NCBI GenBank assembly: GCA_003339415.1
Contig: PDHQ01000183.1
Coordinates: forward strand, 1-64,000
From: Ophiocordyceps camponoti-saundersi (nom. inval.)
Lineage: Eukaryota; Ascomycota; Sordariomycetes; Hypocreales; Ophiocordycipitaceae
Direction of reading: 5' to 3'
DNA length: 64,000 nucleotides
A program made the position numbers and the translations under genes. Shown piece by piece: positions 49,323 through 63,199 of this stretch; the first letter of the stretch is position 1, and each line of letters opens with the position of its first letter. A model generated the notes under the pieces. It was not told the origin of the DNA. It saw only the letters and a program-made list of their open reading frames with translations, and made no database searches.

Positions 49323-52300
49323 ATTACTTAACTTTCTTAATTAACTAATATACTTTTATTAAGACTTTAATATATAAAATATTTAGAAACTAAGCGTTTA
49401 AGCGGAACTCTTATAATAAAAAATTAATTTTAGCGTTATATTAGATAATATTAAGTAATCTTAGGTATATATTAATTAAATATAATTTAAGCACTTCTTA
49501 AGTATATTTTATAGAGACTAGAGAGTAATAAGAGGAAATTAGCGCTTTAAAACGCTATTATAATATTAATTACGTAGAGAACTAATCTTAAGAGAAAGTA
49601 GAAAATGTTAATAATAACTTTATAATTAAAGTTTTAGTTATCTTAAAGTTTAAACTTAAAACGCTAAAGTATAAAGCTATAAACTTAATAATAATAATAA
49701 TACTTAATAATAGCTTTAATCTTTTCTAAAAAATATATCGTTATTAGCTTATTATAATAGTTAGTATAACCTTAGTATTATAAGGTATTTAAAACGATAA
49801 TAAATAGTTTAGAGTTATACTTTAGTAAGGTATATAATTCTTACTTTTTTAGGGCGAATATAAATTTAAGAATACCCTTATTTATATATTATTAGGACTA
49901 TAATACCTTTTCTTATAATCTTATTTTTTATATTTTAAAAATAAATACTTAGTTTATTTATATCCCTTAAGTATAAAAGGAAAGGCGTAAGTATATTAAT
50001 AATATAAAAGGTAATATTACTAACTAGTATCTTTATTATAGTTAATCTTACGGAAGTTTAAGGTAAACTTAGTTTAAATTAAATTATCGCTTTACTTACC
50101 CTTAAGGTATTTATCGTAATAGTTAGATCGGACCTTTTTAAAGCTTAATATTAACTTATCCTAGCTATTAATATATTTACTACCCTTATATTAATAAGGA
50201 TTCCTTAATATTATATATCTAAATACTTACTATTTAGGAAGAACTAAGAAAAGAAGCTTTTACTATCCTATTCTTATAAAAGGTTATTATTAGTTATTAA
50301 ATAAAAGAATATAAACTAGTAGAGGGCTTATCTTATTAGCTTGTCTTTATCTTTCTTAGGTTTTAACTTATTTAAAGTATTTTTATTATCGCTTTCTTCT
50401 TCGCTTTTAAAATTAGCTAAGAAAGTAGAAAATTTCTTTTTTAAAAGGCTTTTAAATTATTAAATATACTTAAGCTATTCTCTAGCTACTTTTCTTTCTT
50501 ACTTTATATAATATATTAACTAATATCTTTTTTTATTATAAATAAAGTATTTTTTCTTTTATATATTAAGCTAAGTTTACTTTTATATAAGTTTAGTTCT
50601 AAGTTTATATAAGCTTTAAATCTTAATATTAGAGTATATTATATTAAGGTAATATATTACTTTATTAATAATATTTTCTATAGCGAATTAATATAATAAT
50701 ATATAAGTAAGGTATATTTTTAATAAGGACTATAGCTTCGCTTAGAGCGTTTTAACCTTAGTTATAAGCTTAAAAAGAGTATAATCTAGCTTTAGTATAC
50801 CTCGGCACGCGTTTACTATCGTAGTATAGAGAGGAAGATTACTTTTATATTAAGAACTAAGTGCTTTTTAGTAAAAGCGTAATTTTTTAAAAAGCTTTTA
50901 TAGCACCTTATATAAAGTTAACTTTAGATTATCTTATTATATTATATAGAAAGTAATTATAATCTAATTAGTATAATAATAATTATAATTTATTTTAATA
51001 TTAAAGTATCTTTTTAGTTAGAGGTATATATTAGTAAATATATTATTTTAGTTAATATATTATATATTATATATAATATATCTATATTTATTTAATTAAA
51101 ATCTATAATAATAAAATATAAAATAAGCTTAGGTATACTTAAAAACTATAATATATATTAAGTATAAGTTAAACCTTATTATTAAGTAAGTTATATAGTT
51201 TGCTAATATAATTTCGGCTTTAATTTTATATTTTAGTAAACCTTAGTATTACTTCCTTATCCTTAACTTAGTTTTAATATATAGCCGGTAATAATATAAT
51301 ATAAACCTTAATTAGGAATAATAAAAGTTTATTATCTATATTATTTATAGCTTATATTATAATTATTACTAGCCGCGCTATATTATTATAACAGCTTATA
51401 TTAGCCTTATATAAGCCTTACGCACTTAGTATAGCAGCTTTACCTTAGCTTAAAGATAAGTTATCTTAAAAGTAATATATAACCTTATCTAACACTTTAA
51501 AATAATAAGTTATAAGATTCCTTATTATTAAATATATTATTAGTAATAATACGCTTATTATTATATTAACTCTTATATATTCCTCTAATCGCGGCAGTTA
51601 GTATATAATACTAGCTTAAGTATATAATATATTCTTATTAGTATTATCCTCCGGTGCTAGTATAAAGTATAAGGTAGTACGCCTTAGCGATATAATATAT
51701 TACGTAAGTAATCCCTAGTTAGAGGCTTTTTAAAATAATAAAAAATTATAGTTAGCTAGTTTTTAGAATTAGGGGAGGTCTTAAGCCCCTATTTTATAAA
51801 AATATATATATATTTACTCTTTTTTTTTCTAATTACGGACCTTTATAGTTAGATGATTTTTTAAGTAAAGTAAGGCTAAAAATAGTTAGTTAAAAGGCTT
51901 ATAATATTATAATACTTATTTTAAATATTATAATATTATATACTTATACTAGCTATCTAATAAGGTAATTTATCGCTTAGAGGGTAATAAACTAAAATAT
52001 ATAAGGACTATTTTTTAGTTTTATATATATTTTACGGCGATATAATATATTACGGAGCGGTCGCTTAAGGTTTTTCTTTATTATTTTTTACTCTTCCTTG
52101 TTTTAATCTTAAAAATAATCTTAAAAGGAGTTAAGGAAAATAAAACCCTAGTTAGTAATATTCTATTTTATATCCGAAATAAACTTTATAATATAAGTAT
52201 TTAAAAGCTAAGGTATCGCTTTCTCTTTCTTAATATTACTTTTTTATAAATCTATATTAATAAGTTATTATAATAGCTTTAAGATTATTATATATCCGAA

Positions 52301-52578
52301 AGCTTACTTTTTCTATTTTTCGTTTATCCTCTAGTTTTCCTATATAAAGCTTACGCTTTAGGTAATACTTATCTCTACTATCTCTCTTAAAGTATATTAC
52401 TAACGCTTCTTAAAATACCGAAAATAATAGTCTAAGGATTAATAAGGGTCTAAGGTTACTATCCGTAACTATATTTCCTTTTTAGTATAGTTATAAATTC
52501 TAATAAGCTTTATCTCTTTTATTTAAACTATCTCTTCTAACCTTATTATTTATAACGTTACGTAACGCTATTAATTAG
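49323..52578 (-). pseudogene. Copia-D gag / integrase region
   Basis: Continuation of Copia-D after the Copia-G2 TSD. The first ~1 kb aligns with Copia-G1 at 21770-22850 in the same strand sense (for example ttaactttcttaattaact against ttaactttcctaactaatt). That places it in the integrase/protease part of a minus-strand gag-pol. The right end carries gag and leader up to the post-LTR motif ctaattaatagcg. A plus-strand frame across 49600-50340 also looks open and is judged a shadow. Individual domains were not identified. Confidence 0.55.
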
Positions 52579-52731
52579 TATTAGTTAAGCTCTTTATATA
52601 TATAGAAATTATAAAAAATAGAAGTAAGTTTTAAATCGTTTATATATTTACTATTTAGTAATAGTAAAGCTATTTATATATAGCACGGAAGGTGCTTACG
52701 TAAGCAGAACTAATTAAATAATAAATAAATA
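52579..52731 (-). repeat. Copia-D 5' LTR
   Basis: 153-bp LTR identical in length to 7892-8044, with the TSD ataat at its right side. Right of it the leader of Copia-A2 resumes in register with Copia-A1. Confidence 0.88.
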
Positions 52732-53559
52732 ATAATATATACTAATATTTAGTTCTTATTAAAAAGTTATATTAGCTTAGTGCTTTTTATTAACTTATAT
52801 AATACTATTTTAATAATATTCTAATAATATATCCCCTAATAATATAGCTTCTAATACTTTAGAAAATAAGCTTTAAGAGGCTATAATTATATTAACTATA
52901 ATAAATAATTCCCTAGCTTTATATAATAAAATAATAGAAAGTAATACCTTATCTTTTTATATTTAAAATTAAGGTATAAACTTAATATATTAAAATATAT
53001 AACTTAATATTATAATAGCCCCTAAAAGGAATAAATTAATAATATTTATCGCACGATAAATATAAAATATTATTTACTCTTACTTTTATAAAAAAAACCT
53101 TCTTTATATAATCTAATTAAAACTCGAAGGCTAAACTTATTATTAGCTAAAATAAGTTTACTATATATTCTTTAAGAAACTAACTTAAATTATAATTATA
53201 TAATACGTTCCGATTTTTAGAAAAGGAACCTTAATTTAGCGCTTTACGAAGCTTCTTACCGCGCTAATCCCTAACTATATAATAACCTCTAACTTATTAT
53301 AAGAATCTATAATATAGTTAAATAACCCTCCTCTTTTTAAACTAACTTTTTTAGATTATATAATATAACTTTTATATTAAGTATAAACCCCTAAGTTAAG
53401 ATATATCTTAATATAGCTATAATAAAGTATTATAGCAAAGCTTTTATAAGCTTTATTTTATATAACTTATACTTATAAGATATCTGCTTCTCCTAAGTTA
53501 TTATATATATAGCTATTTTTAGCTATACTAACTTTAATCTTTCCGGAAACGATAAAGTA

Positions 53560-56029
53560 AACCTTTATAAATATTATATAAGTATACTAGCTATAACTAA
53601 TATAATAAGTAGTAAATAAACTAATCTCCTTAAATAAAGTTATTATTTTCCTTAAGGGTTAGTAAAAAGATTTAAATTATACTAAATAGCTATATAATAT
53701 ACTAATTAATAAAGCTTAGATTTTCCTTAGCTATTACTTATAAATTAGTATAATAAAAGATTAATTTTATATTATTTCTCCTAATATCTTATTTAATAAG
53801 GCTTAAAACTATTATCTATACTTTATTAAATTAAATAAGCGTTAAGATAAAATATATACTTTTTTAAATACTTATTTTAATACTTATATAAACTATTTAT
53901 TATATTAAATAAATTAAACTACCTTTTTATTTAATATTATATAATAATAGTAACTTAATAAAAGTATAATAAATATACTTAATACCTTTTTAGATAAACT
54001 TTAATTTATTTAATAAGCTTTTAGCTTTAATTATTAAGGGGGAAAAAAGCTTCTTATTACTATTATATAAGCTTATTATAGTATCCCTAAACTTAAATTT
54101 ATTATAATATTTTAAGATACCTTATATAAAATATTTATTAATTGCCTTCGCTTTTCCCTTATAATCGCTATAAATTAAATACTTAACTAATTCTTTCTAA
54201 ATTAATGTTTTATTAACTATAATACGCGTTATATAAATATTAGTTTACTTTCTTTTTCCCGCCCTTACTAATAATTAACTATATAACGCTACCTCTTATA
54301 AAGATAACGTTTCGGACTTTATATAATATATAAGTATTTTATATATAAAAAAGAAAGTTATTAGTTTATTAATTATAAGTTAGATAACTTTAAATATATA
54401 TATAAATAATACCTTACTAACTATAAGGAAACTAACTAATAACTTAATACCGATAACGAATTCTATATATTTTTTTTATTATATAAAGAGTTTAATAACT
54501 AGAATAGCTAATTCCTTTAATTATATAATAATAATAAGGACTCTAATATTAAAAAGAAAATTATACGCGGGGAAAACGCTATTTTTTTTATAATAGCGGC
54601 CTATATATACTAACTTACTAAAGACGATATTTATTACCTTAAGTCCCTAGTAGTGCTCGCGGAATAATTCCTCCTCTTTAATATATATTATATAATATAT
54701 AAAAGTAAACTTTAAGATATAGAAGCTATATAAATTTTAATAGTAAGTAAACTATAAGTAGAGGCTTATATTTAAAAATACCTTTATATAATAATAAACT
54801 AAACTCTAACTAATAATAAAATTTATTTTAACTTTTTAAAACTAATATAATTAATTAATATTATTATTATATAAAACCCCCTTAGAAAAGTTTTTTATTA
54901 TATTCTTAATACCTTTACGCTATTCCTCTTTTATTTTAAAAATACTAACCGCTTTTATACTTTTTATAATAATATAAAGAATATTATTATATAATATAAT
55001 AATATAATAGTCCTTATTATTAGGAAATAGGGATATTTATTTTTTAATATATTATAAATTAAATCTATATTATACTATATTAAATAGAAACTATAATAGC
55101 TATATTAACGCTTAGGGCACCCCTATACTTAATAACTATAAAACTTATTTAAGAAAGCTAATCTTTTTAATATTATACTAATATTACTTAAATCTATTTA
55201 ATATTTTTACTATTAATATTAGTTATATAATATAAAACTTAAATAGTTTAAATTTTCTATTAAAGATAATTATAATTTTAATTATTCCTTTATTATTAAT
55301 ATTTTTTATCTTAGCGGTAATTTAGTTTTATATATTATAAATAAAGTAACTTTTTTAAAGTTATATATTTTATATAAAGTATATCCGCTATAAATACTTA
55401 AAACACTTTATATAAATATTAGATTTATACTTACTAAGGTCCCCTAAATATTATCCCTTATAATATTAAAATAAACTTCTCCTTTATAAAGTTTTATATA
55501 AATACGAAATTACTTAGGATTATATATAAGGAAATACCTATTAAGGTATACTAAGCTATTAGGAAAGTTAAATATATATATACCCCTCTTTATTAAGCGT
55601 ATAATATTTTATAATAGAATATTAGCTTTAAAACTAATAATATTATTATTTTTAAATAGCTATAAAGGCTATAAATAATATAGCTAGCTTAGATAGCCTT
55701 GTCCTTATACTTCTTATTTTTAGCGTATACTTTTATATTTTATATAACTCCCCCCTTTCTTTTAATATTATTATATATATTAATATAATTTAGAAAGTAA
55801 TAAAATAAATATAATTAATTAAGGCCTAAGCGGATATTTTACACACTTTATATACTTAAAATAGTTTTAATTTATATAATATTTTATCTTTTTTTTATAA
55901 AGTAAGGTTTTTATCTAATAAAAGAAGGATAAATAATAAGGCCCTTTTAAGATTTTTAGCTTTAATAGCTAAAATATTATACTTAAGCTTTTCTTAAAAC
56001 TTATACGCTTTTATATAATATAAGTTAAA
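53560..56029 (+). pseudogene. Copia-A2 gag-pol, N-terminal part
   Basis: A plus-strand frame collinear with Copia-A1 gag through integrase (34.5-36.97 kb). It is more heavily mutated than Copia-A1, as expected for the oldest element. It includes the integrase core equivalent (about 55100-55750). It ends where E2 inserted (TSD tatataatataagttaaa, 56012-56029) at the integrase-RT linker. Stops are TAA/TAG. Confidence 0.82.
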
Positions 56030-59000
56030 CTTTTATATATTTTACAGATTCTGCGCTTATAGTAACGCGGATATAGACTTTTTATTCTTATATTATAAGC
56101 AGACTCCGCTCTTTTTATTACCTTATAGTAATAGCTAGCCGCGCCCGGAGTAACCTTAAGGGGAGGGCGACGCTATATAAGTTAATTATAACTGCGAAAA
56201 TTTTTTACTTAAAATATAGCTTTATTTTAAATTATAATAATCTTAAACTTAAGAGTTTATTATACTTATTATTTTATTAAAAGCTAAGGTAAATATTAGT
56301 AAAATTATTTTAAGAGATATTTTTATTTCTATATAAGTAATTATTAAATAAGTAGCGGAGTCTAAGAGGGTCCGAGGAGGTGCCCCCTTTACTTTAACTT
56401 TATTAATTAGTAATATCTTCTTAGCTATTATAGCTATCGTTTCCTCTTTTTTCTATAGCTTTAAAGGAAGTAAAACTTTTTTAATATAAGCTATAATTAT
56501 AGCTAGAGCGCTAGAGAAGATTATTAAAAAGTAAATTCCTAAATAATATAAGCGATAGCTTATAATTTATTTTAACTTTATAGCTACTCCGCTTTAAATT
56601 TAAAGCTTTAAAATAATTATAATAAATATTAACTATAAACTTTATAAGTAAAGCTAAGCTTTTTATTAGTTAGGCATCCTTCCTAAGCTAAATAAGTAGC
56701 TAGAGTTATATTATAAACTTCTTATAGTAGAGATACTAATAGATTAGACCTAGAATATATATACTATATTAACTTAGATAATAGGGTTCGGGTAACTTAT
56801 CTAAATTATATAGTATATAGGAATATCACGTTTACCGTATAATATACTCCGGCTAATAGAGTTATAAAAGATTAAATAATAACTTTACTTATAACTTATC
56901 TCTTTTTTAAAAAGTATAGAAAAGTAAGTATATTATATATATATTCTAGCTATACTCCCTCCTACCCTTAATTTCTATTATATTAATAACGTATATTATA
57001 TTAATATTATATTAGTTTTAGATTAGTATTATCTTAAGTTTAACTCCTTTTTATACGTACCTCTAACCTCTTACTTTATTTATATAGAGATAGTAATTTC
57101 TACGATATATATTACGTATATTTAACGCGGATTATATTTTTAAATAGCTAATAATATATATATTTTAATATTAGTAACTTTTCTTTTCTAATTAGGAATA
57201 TTTATTTTATTATATAAGTAGTTAAGGTATAATTAAGTTTCTTTAATAGCTATTATAAATTAAATTATTTTTCTTTTTTTAAAAACTTATATAGTTTAGG
57301 GTTTTATAGATACCCTTTACTTTACTAATTTACGTTTACGCTAGGAGTAATACTAGGGGACTCCGGTTTTAAAGTTTCTTTTTTATTTTTATTATTTTTA
57401 TTTTTTTCTTTTTATTATTTTTATCTCTTATATTTTGCTAAATTAACTTAATTATAAGAAACTTCTAGTACTAAACTTATAAAAGTTTAGTAAATAATAA
57501 TTATAAAGTAACTATTAAAACTAATCTAAGGTTAATAGGACTTTAAGTTAAAATTAAAATAAGTTCTTAAAAATCTTAAACTAAAAGTAAAGAGAAAAAA
57601 GAATAGATAATATTAACTTATAGTAAATTATCGCTAAGTACTAAGATATCCGAATTATTAAGTTATTAACTAAATACTAATTAAAATATATTTATATATT
57701 ATTAAAATAATAATTATAATTTCCTAGGAGTTAGTATTTTAATAAATATCTATTATTTAAATTATTTTTCTATTTCTAATTTAAACTAAGGTTAAATAAT
57801 AATAAAGCTAGTATTTTAGCTTATATTAGTTAACTAAGTTTTTAATAATAAAAGGTAATTAAGTTTACGATATAATTTAGCTTTATTATTAATTAGTATT
57901 AGTTAAGTATCTTTTCTAAGCTAAATAAATAGCTAAAATTATATTATAAATTTCTTATAATAAAGATATTAATAAATTAAATTTAAAATATATATATTAT
58001 ATTAACTTAAATAATAAAGTTTAGGTAACTTATCTAAATTATATAATATATAAGAATATTATATTTACTATATAATATATTTTAGCTAATAGAGTTATAA
58101 AAGATTAAATAATAACTTTATTTATAATTTATCTTTTTTTTAAAAAATATAGAAAAGTAAGTATATTATATCTACGTTTTAGCTATACTCTCTCCTACCC
58201 TTAATTCCTATCGTATTAATAATATATATTATATTAATATTATATTAGTCTCGGATTAGTATTATTTTAAGTTCGACTTCTTTTTATATATACCTCTAAC
58301 CTCCTATTTTATTTATATAGAGATAGTAATCTTTACGACGCGTATTACGCGTATTTAACGCGTATTATATTCCTAAGCAGCTAGTAATATATATATTCTA
58401 ATATTTTTATAATAAGGAAACTACTTAGTAATAATATTATAGTAATATTTTAAAATATTATTTATAAGCTTTAGTTTAATTTAAAGTAGCTTTATATTAT
58501 TTTTAAAGAAAAAGTACGCTTAACTAGTAAAGGTTATACTTTTATTATAAAAAAAATACTAGCGCGGGCCTTATAGCGAGGCGGTAAGAAAGCTTTTTAA
58601 AAGAAAATTAAGTTATTAAATAAAGTTTTAATAATATAATTATATATAAAAAGATATTATTTTAAGATTTAGCGGAGTTTCTTAGTAATTATTATTAATA
58701 ATATAATAAATATAAATTAAATTTATAATAAAAGTATAATAATATAAGCGGAGATTTTTAATATTAAACTATATACGCTAAAAGCTTAACTTTAGTAATA
58801 TTTTAGATATTATTAACTTAAATATATTACTAAATATTATATAATAAAGCTATAATATAATAAGTATTTTACTACTTTATATATAAAAAGTAAGTTCGCT
58901 TACCTTATAGCTTATAAAAAAAAACTATATTATTACTTTTTTTATTAAAAGTTTTACTTTAAGTAAAGTTAACTTTATTTTAAGATAAGAGTAATATAGA

Positions 59001-59640
59001 ATTAAGCAAAGGACGCGTATATTACGTAACCTTAGAGGTTTATAAACTAGAACTTTATATATACCGCCCCTCTTCCCTTTTTAACGCTAATTAGAAACTA
59101 ATAATAGCTAAGGCGGAAACGCTAAAAAGTAAATATAGTAATACCCCCTCCTCTAACTTTAATTTTATATTTATTTATAGCTCCGCTATAATAGTTTAGC
59201 TATTTTTCAAAACTAACTATTATAAGGTTTATTATAAAATAGTAAAACTTTTATATATTTTTAAATTACGCTAATAAGGCCTTAATAGATTAGATTATTA
59301 AGGCCGCTTTAATTAAATATAAAAATTTAGTTTATAGTAATAATAATAGCTAAGAGAATAGGTAAGCTATATAAACTTTATATTAAACCTAGTTTATATA
59401 TATTTTTACTACCGCGGAGTCCGTTTTAAGGGGAATATTAGCTATTAAACTACTAGTTAATACCTAACTTATTAAATATATAAAACACTAAGTATAAGCG
59501 AGGTCTAACTTAAAGCTAAGGTAATACTTAAAGGGAGGGTTTTACTTTAAGTTTTTTAATTCTTCCCCCTTTTAAAATATATATAAGATAGTTTTAAGCT
59601 ATATAAGGCGCACTAATATAAAAACTATTATTATTATTAT
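56030..59640 (+). mobile_element. E2, unassigned retroelement carrying LARD-2
   Basis: A second long copy of element E. The TSD is tatataatataagttaaa (56012-56029) and tatataatataagtaaa (59641-59657, one base shorter). It starts cttttatatatttta and ends (ATT)n. Without LARD-2 and its duplicated 5 bp it is 1.87 kb and collinear with E1, including the start cttatagtaacgcgg and the 3' block gggagggttttacttt. It lacks SINE1 and the 65-bp duplication. The insertion lies in Copia-A2 at a site intact in Copia-A1, which proves the left and right limits. Confidence 0.8.
56664..58403 (-). mobile_element. LARD-2, short form of the LARD family
   Basis: 1.74 kb with 507-bp LTRs at 56664-57170 and 57897-58403 and a TSD of ctttt/ttttt (56659-56663 and 58404-58408; one RIP-type difference). 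The interior is only 726 bp. It has the first ~170 bp and last ~560 bp found in LARD-1 and LARD-3 but lacks their ~1.9-kb centre, joined near tttacgtttacgctaggag. Post-LTR motif and purine tract are kept, so it has the parts needed to be copied in trans. E sequence resumes at 58404 in register with E1 at 29181. Confidence 0.9.
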
Positions 59641-59663
59641 TATATAATATAAGTAAAGCTTTA

Positions 59664-60170
59664 TATTAAAATATATATATTACTAGCTGCTTAGAAATAT
59701 AATACGCGTTAAATACGCGTAATACGTATCGTAGAGATTACTATCTTTATATAAATAAAATAGGAGGTTAGAGGTACGTATAAAAAGAAATTAAACTCGA
59801 GATAATACCGATCTAAGATTAGTATAATATTAATATAATATACGTTATTAATATAATAAGAATTAAAGGTAAGAGGGAGTATAGCCGGAATATATATATA
59901 ATATATTTACTTTTCTATACTTTTTAAGAAAAAGATAAGTTATAAGTAAAGTTATTATTTAATTTTTTATAATTTTATTAGTTAAAATATATTATATAAT
60001 AAATATAATATTCTTATATATTATATAATCTAAATAAGTTACTTAAACCTTATTATTTAAGTTAATATAGTATATATATTTTAAGTTTAATCTATTAATA
60101 TTTTTATTATAAGAAATTTATAATATAACTTTAATTACTTATTTAGCTTAGAAAAGATACTTAACTAATA
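59664..60170 (+). repeat. LARD-3 5' LTR
   Basis: 507 bp, tattaaaatatatat ... gatacttaactaata, a direct repeat of 62688-63194. It is more AT-converted than its partner (for example cttttctaagc-type changes near the end against ggaaggatgcc in the 3' LTR). Confidence 0.9.
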
Positions 60171-62687
60171 CTAATTAGTAATAAAGCTAAGTTATATCGT
60201 AAACTTAATTACCTTTTATTACTTAAAACTTAGTTAACTAATATAAGCTAAAATACTAGCTTTATTATTATTTAACTTTAGTTTAAATTAAAAATAAAAA
60301 AATAATTTAGATAATAAATATTTATTAAAATACTAACTTTTAGGAGATTATAATTATTATTTTAATAATATATAAATATATTTTAACTAATATCTAGTTA
60401 GTAACTTAATAATTCGAATATCTTAGTACTTAGCGATAACTTACTATAAGTTAATATTATCTATTCTTTCTTCTCTTTATTTTTAGTTTAAGATTTTTAA
60501 AAACTTATTTTAATTTTAACTTAAAGTCCTATTAACCTTAGATTAGTTTTAATAATTATTTTATAATTATTATTTACTAAACTTTTATAAGTTTAGTACT
60601 AGAAGTTTCTTATAATTAAGTTAATTTAGTAAAATATAAGAGATAAAAATAATAAAAAGAAAAAAATAAAAATAATAAAAATAAAAAAGAAACTTTAAAA
60701 CCGGAGTCCCTTAGTATTACTCCTAGCGTAAACGCTAAGGAGAACGCGCCTCCCGCTAAGCTTAGAGTATAAGGTAAGTAATATTAGCATACTAATAATA
60801 TTAGTTAGATATTAACTTAAACTTAAATAAGAATTATATTATTATTAAATTTACCTTAGCGCGCTAGTCCTTATATAAGGGCGTATTATCGCTTATAAAA
60901 ATAGCTAAAGCTTAAGCTAAAGCTATTACCGTAAGGACTATTTACTAAGTTAATATTAGCTTATATAATATCTAAACTTAGAAAGTAAGCTATATATATA
61001 TTATTATAATAAATACTTATTTTCGCGTAAGCGTAATAAGCTATCGCTAGCTAAAATACTTATTCCTAATAAGCGTTAATAGCTAGCTCTTATTTACCTA
61101 TATAACTAATATAATTTTAGTAAAGGGGCACCCTCTTTATATCGCTATATTTAATTTAATTACGCTATACTTAGGATAATAGCGTAAGTAGCGGCGCGGA
61201 TACGAAAAGATTATAATCTTTTAGTCGCGCGTAATAAGGAGTAATCGAAGTTACTATATTTATAAGCGATAGCGTCCTAGCGCGCGGGCGGAATAAAATA
61301 GCTAACGTAACGCTTAAAGCGTAGGCTACTAAGGGAGTAGGTAACGGACGCGTATATTAAAAGGAAGCTAAGTTTAGAAATATATTAATACTTAATATAA
61401 TTTCGATTTATAGCTAACTTAAAATTAAGTTAAGATTAATATACTTTCTATACGCTAATATATTATCTTATATAATATATTATTATTATTAATATTAGCT
61501 TTTAACTTAAAGCTTAAGATAATAACGCGATAACTATATAGCGTAATAAGAGTATAAAGGTATTATTTAAGTATAAATATAATCTTACCTTAAAGTTAGT
61601 ATAAATCTTTATTATACTTAGCTTAAAATTAACTTAAATTTACTTTTAATATACGATAATAATAATAATAATAATAATAATAATTAACGCGGAGGAGAAA
61701 AGAAAAAGAGGAATATAAAGCTAGAGCGCGGGGTAATTTATAAGTAAGGTTACTAACTTACTAATTTACCCCTCTACGATAAATATATACCCTTACCTTA
61801 TATTATCGAGGTAAACTAATATTTAAGGTATCGGTATATATTTTTATTATTAAGGTAAATTAATATATAGTAAGTTAGTATATATTATTACTATTTAAGT
61901 TAGTATCTAAATTAGTACGTACCTCTTAACTATAAAAGGCCCCTTATCCCCCTTTTAATTTTCTTTTCTTTCCCCCTTATATTAGTTTTTTTAATATTTA
62001 TTCTTTTTATTTTTCGAAAACTACCTAAACCCCTCCTTATTAGGTATATCTCTTTTTATTTTATATATTTTATTTACTTTTCTAGTCTATAAACTAGAAA
62101 AGAAAAGCTACTAGGGGAGTATAATACCCTTATTATACCCCCGGGGCTATAATATAAAGAAGAATAACGTATATTATAAAGGCGTTAAACCGCTTTAGGG
62201 GTATAGTAATAATAATCGAATAGCGAGAATAAGGCTAGAGATAATAAGACTAAGTTAACTTTAACTACTAGTCCCGTAGCTATCTAAAAGCGACCGAAGC
62301 TACGGGACCGGCTAATAAACTTAAATATTCTATTATAGCGTTATATTATATTTTCTTAGTAATAATATATAATATTATAACTACTACCTTATAGCCCTTA
62401 TTTACCTTCGATAATACGAAAAGATAACGCGAAAGATAATTCGATATATATCGCCCTAAGAGGTAATATTAGAATTAGTAAGAAAATAATTAAATATTTA
62501 CCTAATATTAACCTAAACTTATTAATAGATTAGTAAGGTAAAGGGTATTTATAAGACCTTAAATTATATAAGTCCTTAAAAGTAGAAAAATAATTTAATT
62601 TATAATAGCTACTAAAAAAACCTAATTATACCTTAACTACCTATATAATAAGATAAATATTCCTAACTAGAAAAGAAAAGTTACTAA

Positions 62688-63194
62688 TATTAGAATATAT
62701 ATATTATTAGCTACTTAGGAATATAATACGCGTTAAATACGTATAATACGCGTTATAGAGATTACTATCTTTATATAAATAAAATAGGAGGTTAAAAGTA
62801 TATATAAAAAGAAGTCGAACTTAAGATAATACTAATCCGAGATTAATATAATATTAATATAATATATATCGTTAATATAATAGGAATCGAGGGTAGGAGG
62901 GAATATAGCTAGAATATATTTATAATATACTTATTTTTCTATACTTTTTAAGAAAAAGATAAGTTATAAGTAGAGTTATTATTTAATCTTTTATAACTTT
63001 ATTAGCTAGAGTATATTATACGGTAGACGTGATATTCCTATATATTATATAATCTAAATAAGTTACCTAAACCTTATTATCTAGGTTAATATAGTATACG
63101 TATTCTAAGTCTAATCTATTAGTATCTCTGCTACGAGAAGTTTATAATATAACTCTAGCTACCTATTCGGCTTAGGAAGGATGCCTAACTAACA
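62688..63194 (+). repeat. LARD-3 3' LTR
   Basis: 507 bp, tattagaatatatatatt ... ggatgcctaactaaca. It keeps one original CA terminus and a gtagacgtgatattcc stretch with TpG, making it the best-preserved LARD LTR in the window. Confidence 0.92.
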
Positions 63195-63199
63195 CTTTA

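Larger units (their letters stand above)
7892..52731 (-). mobile_element. Copia-D, 44.8-kb span of nested insertions
   Basis: Identical-length 153-bp LTRs lie at 7892-8044 and 52579-52731 with TSD ataat (7887-7891 and 52732-52736). Minus orientation is shown by ctaattaatagcg beside the right LTR, by a purine tract (gagcgaaaaagagaaaatac on the minus strand) beside the left LTR, and by RT motifs on the minus strand. Its own sequence, about 7.7 kb, lies at 7892-10414, 17143-18485, 25378-25774 and 49323-52731. LINE2, Copia-G1 and Copia-G2 occupy the rest. The parts align in order with the equivalent parts of Copia-G1, which supports one original element. Confidence 0.88.
59664..63194 (+). mobile_element. 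LARD-3, non-autonomous LTR element
   Basis: 3.53 kb with 507-bp LTRs at 59664-60170 and 62688-63194 and the TSD cttta (59659-59663 and 63195-63199). The right LTR ends in an unmutated aca. Ctaattagtaataaagc follows the 5' LTR, and agaaaagaaaagttactaa precedes the 3' LTR, so the orientation is plus. The 2.5-kb interior has no recognised gag or pol motif; a GC-richer centre (about 61170-61360) gave no convincing frame. It inserted in Copia-A2 6 bp to the right of E2's TSD. Confidence 0.9.
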
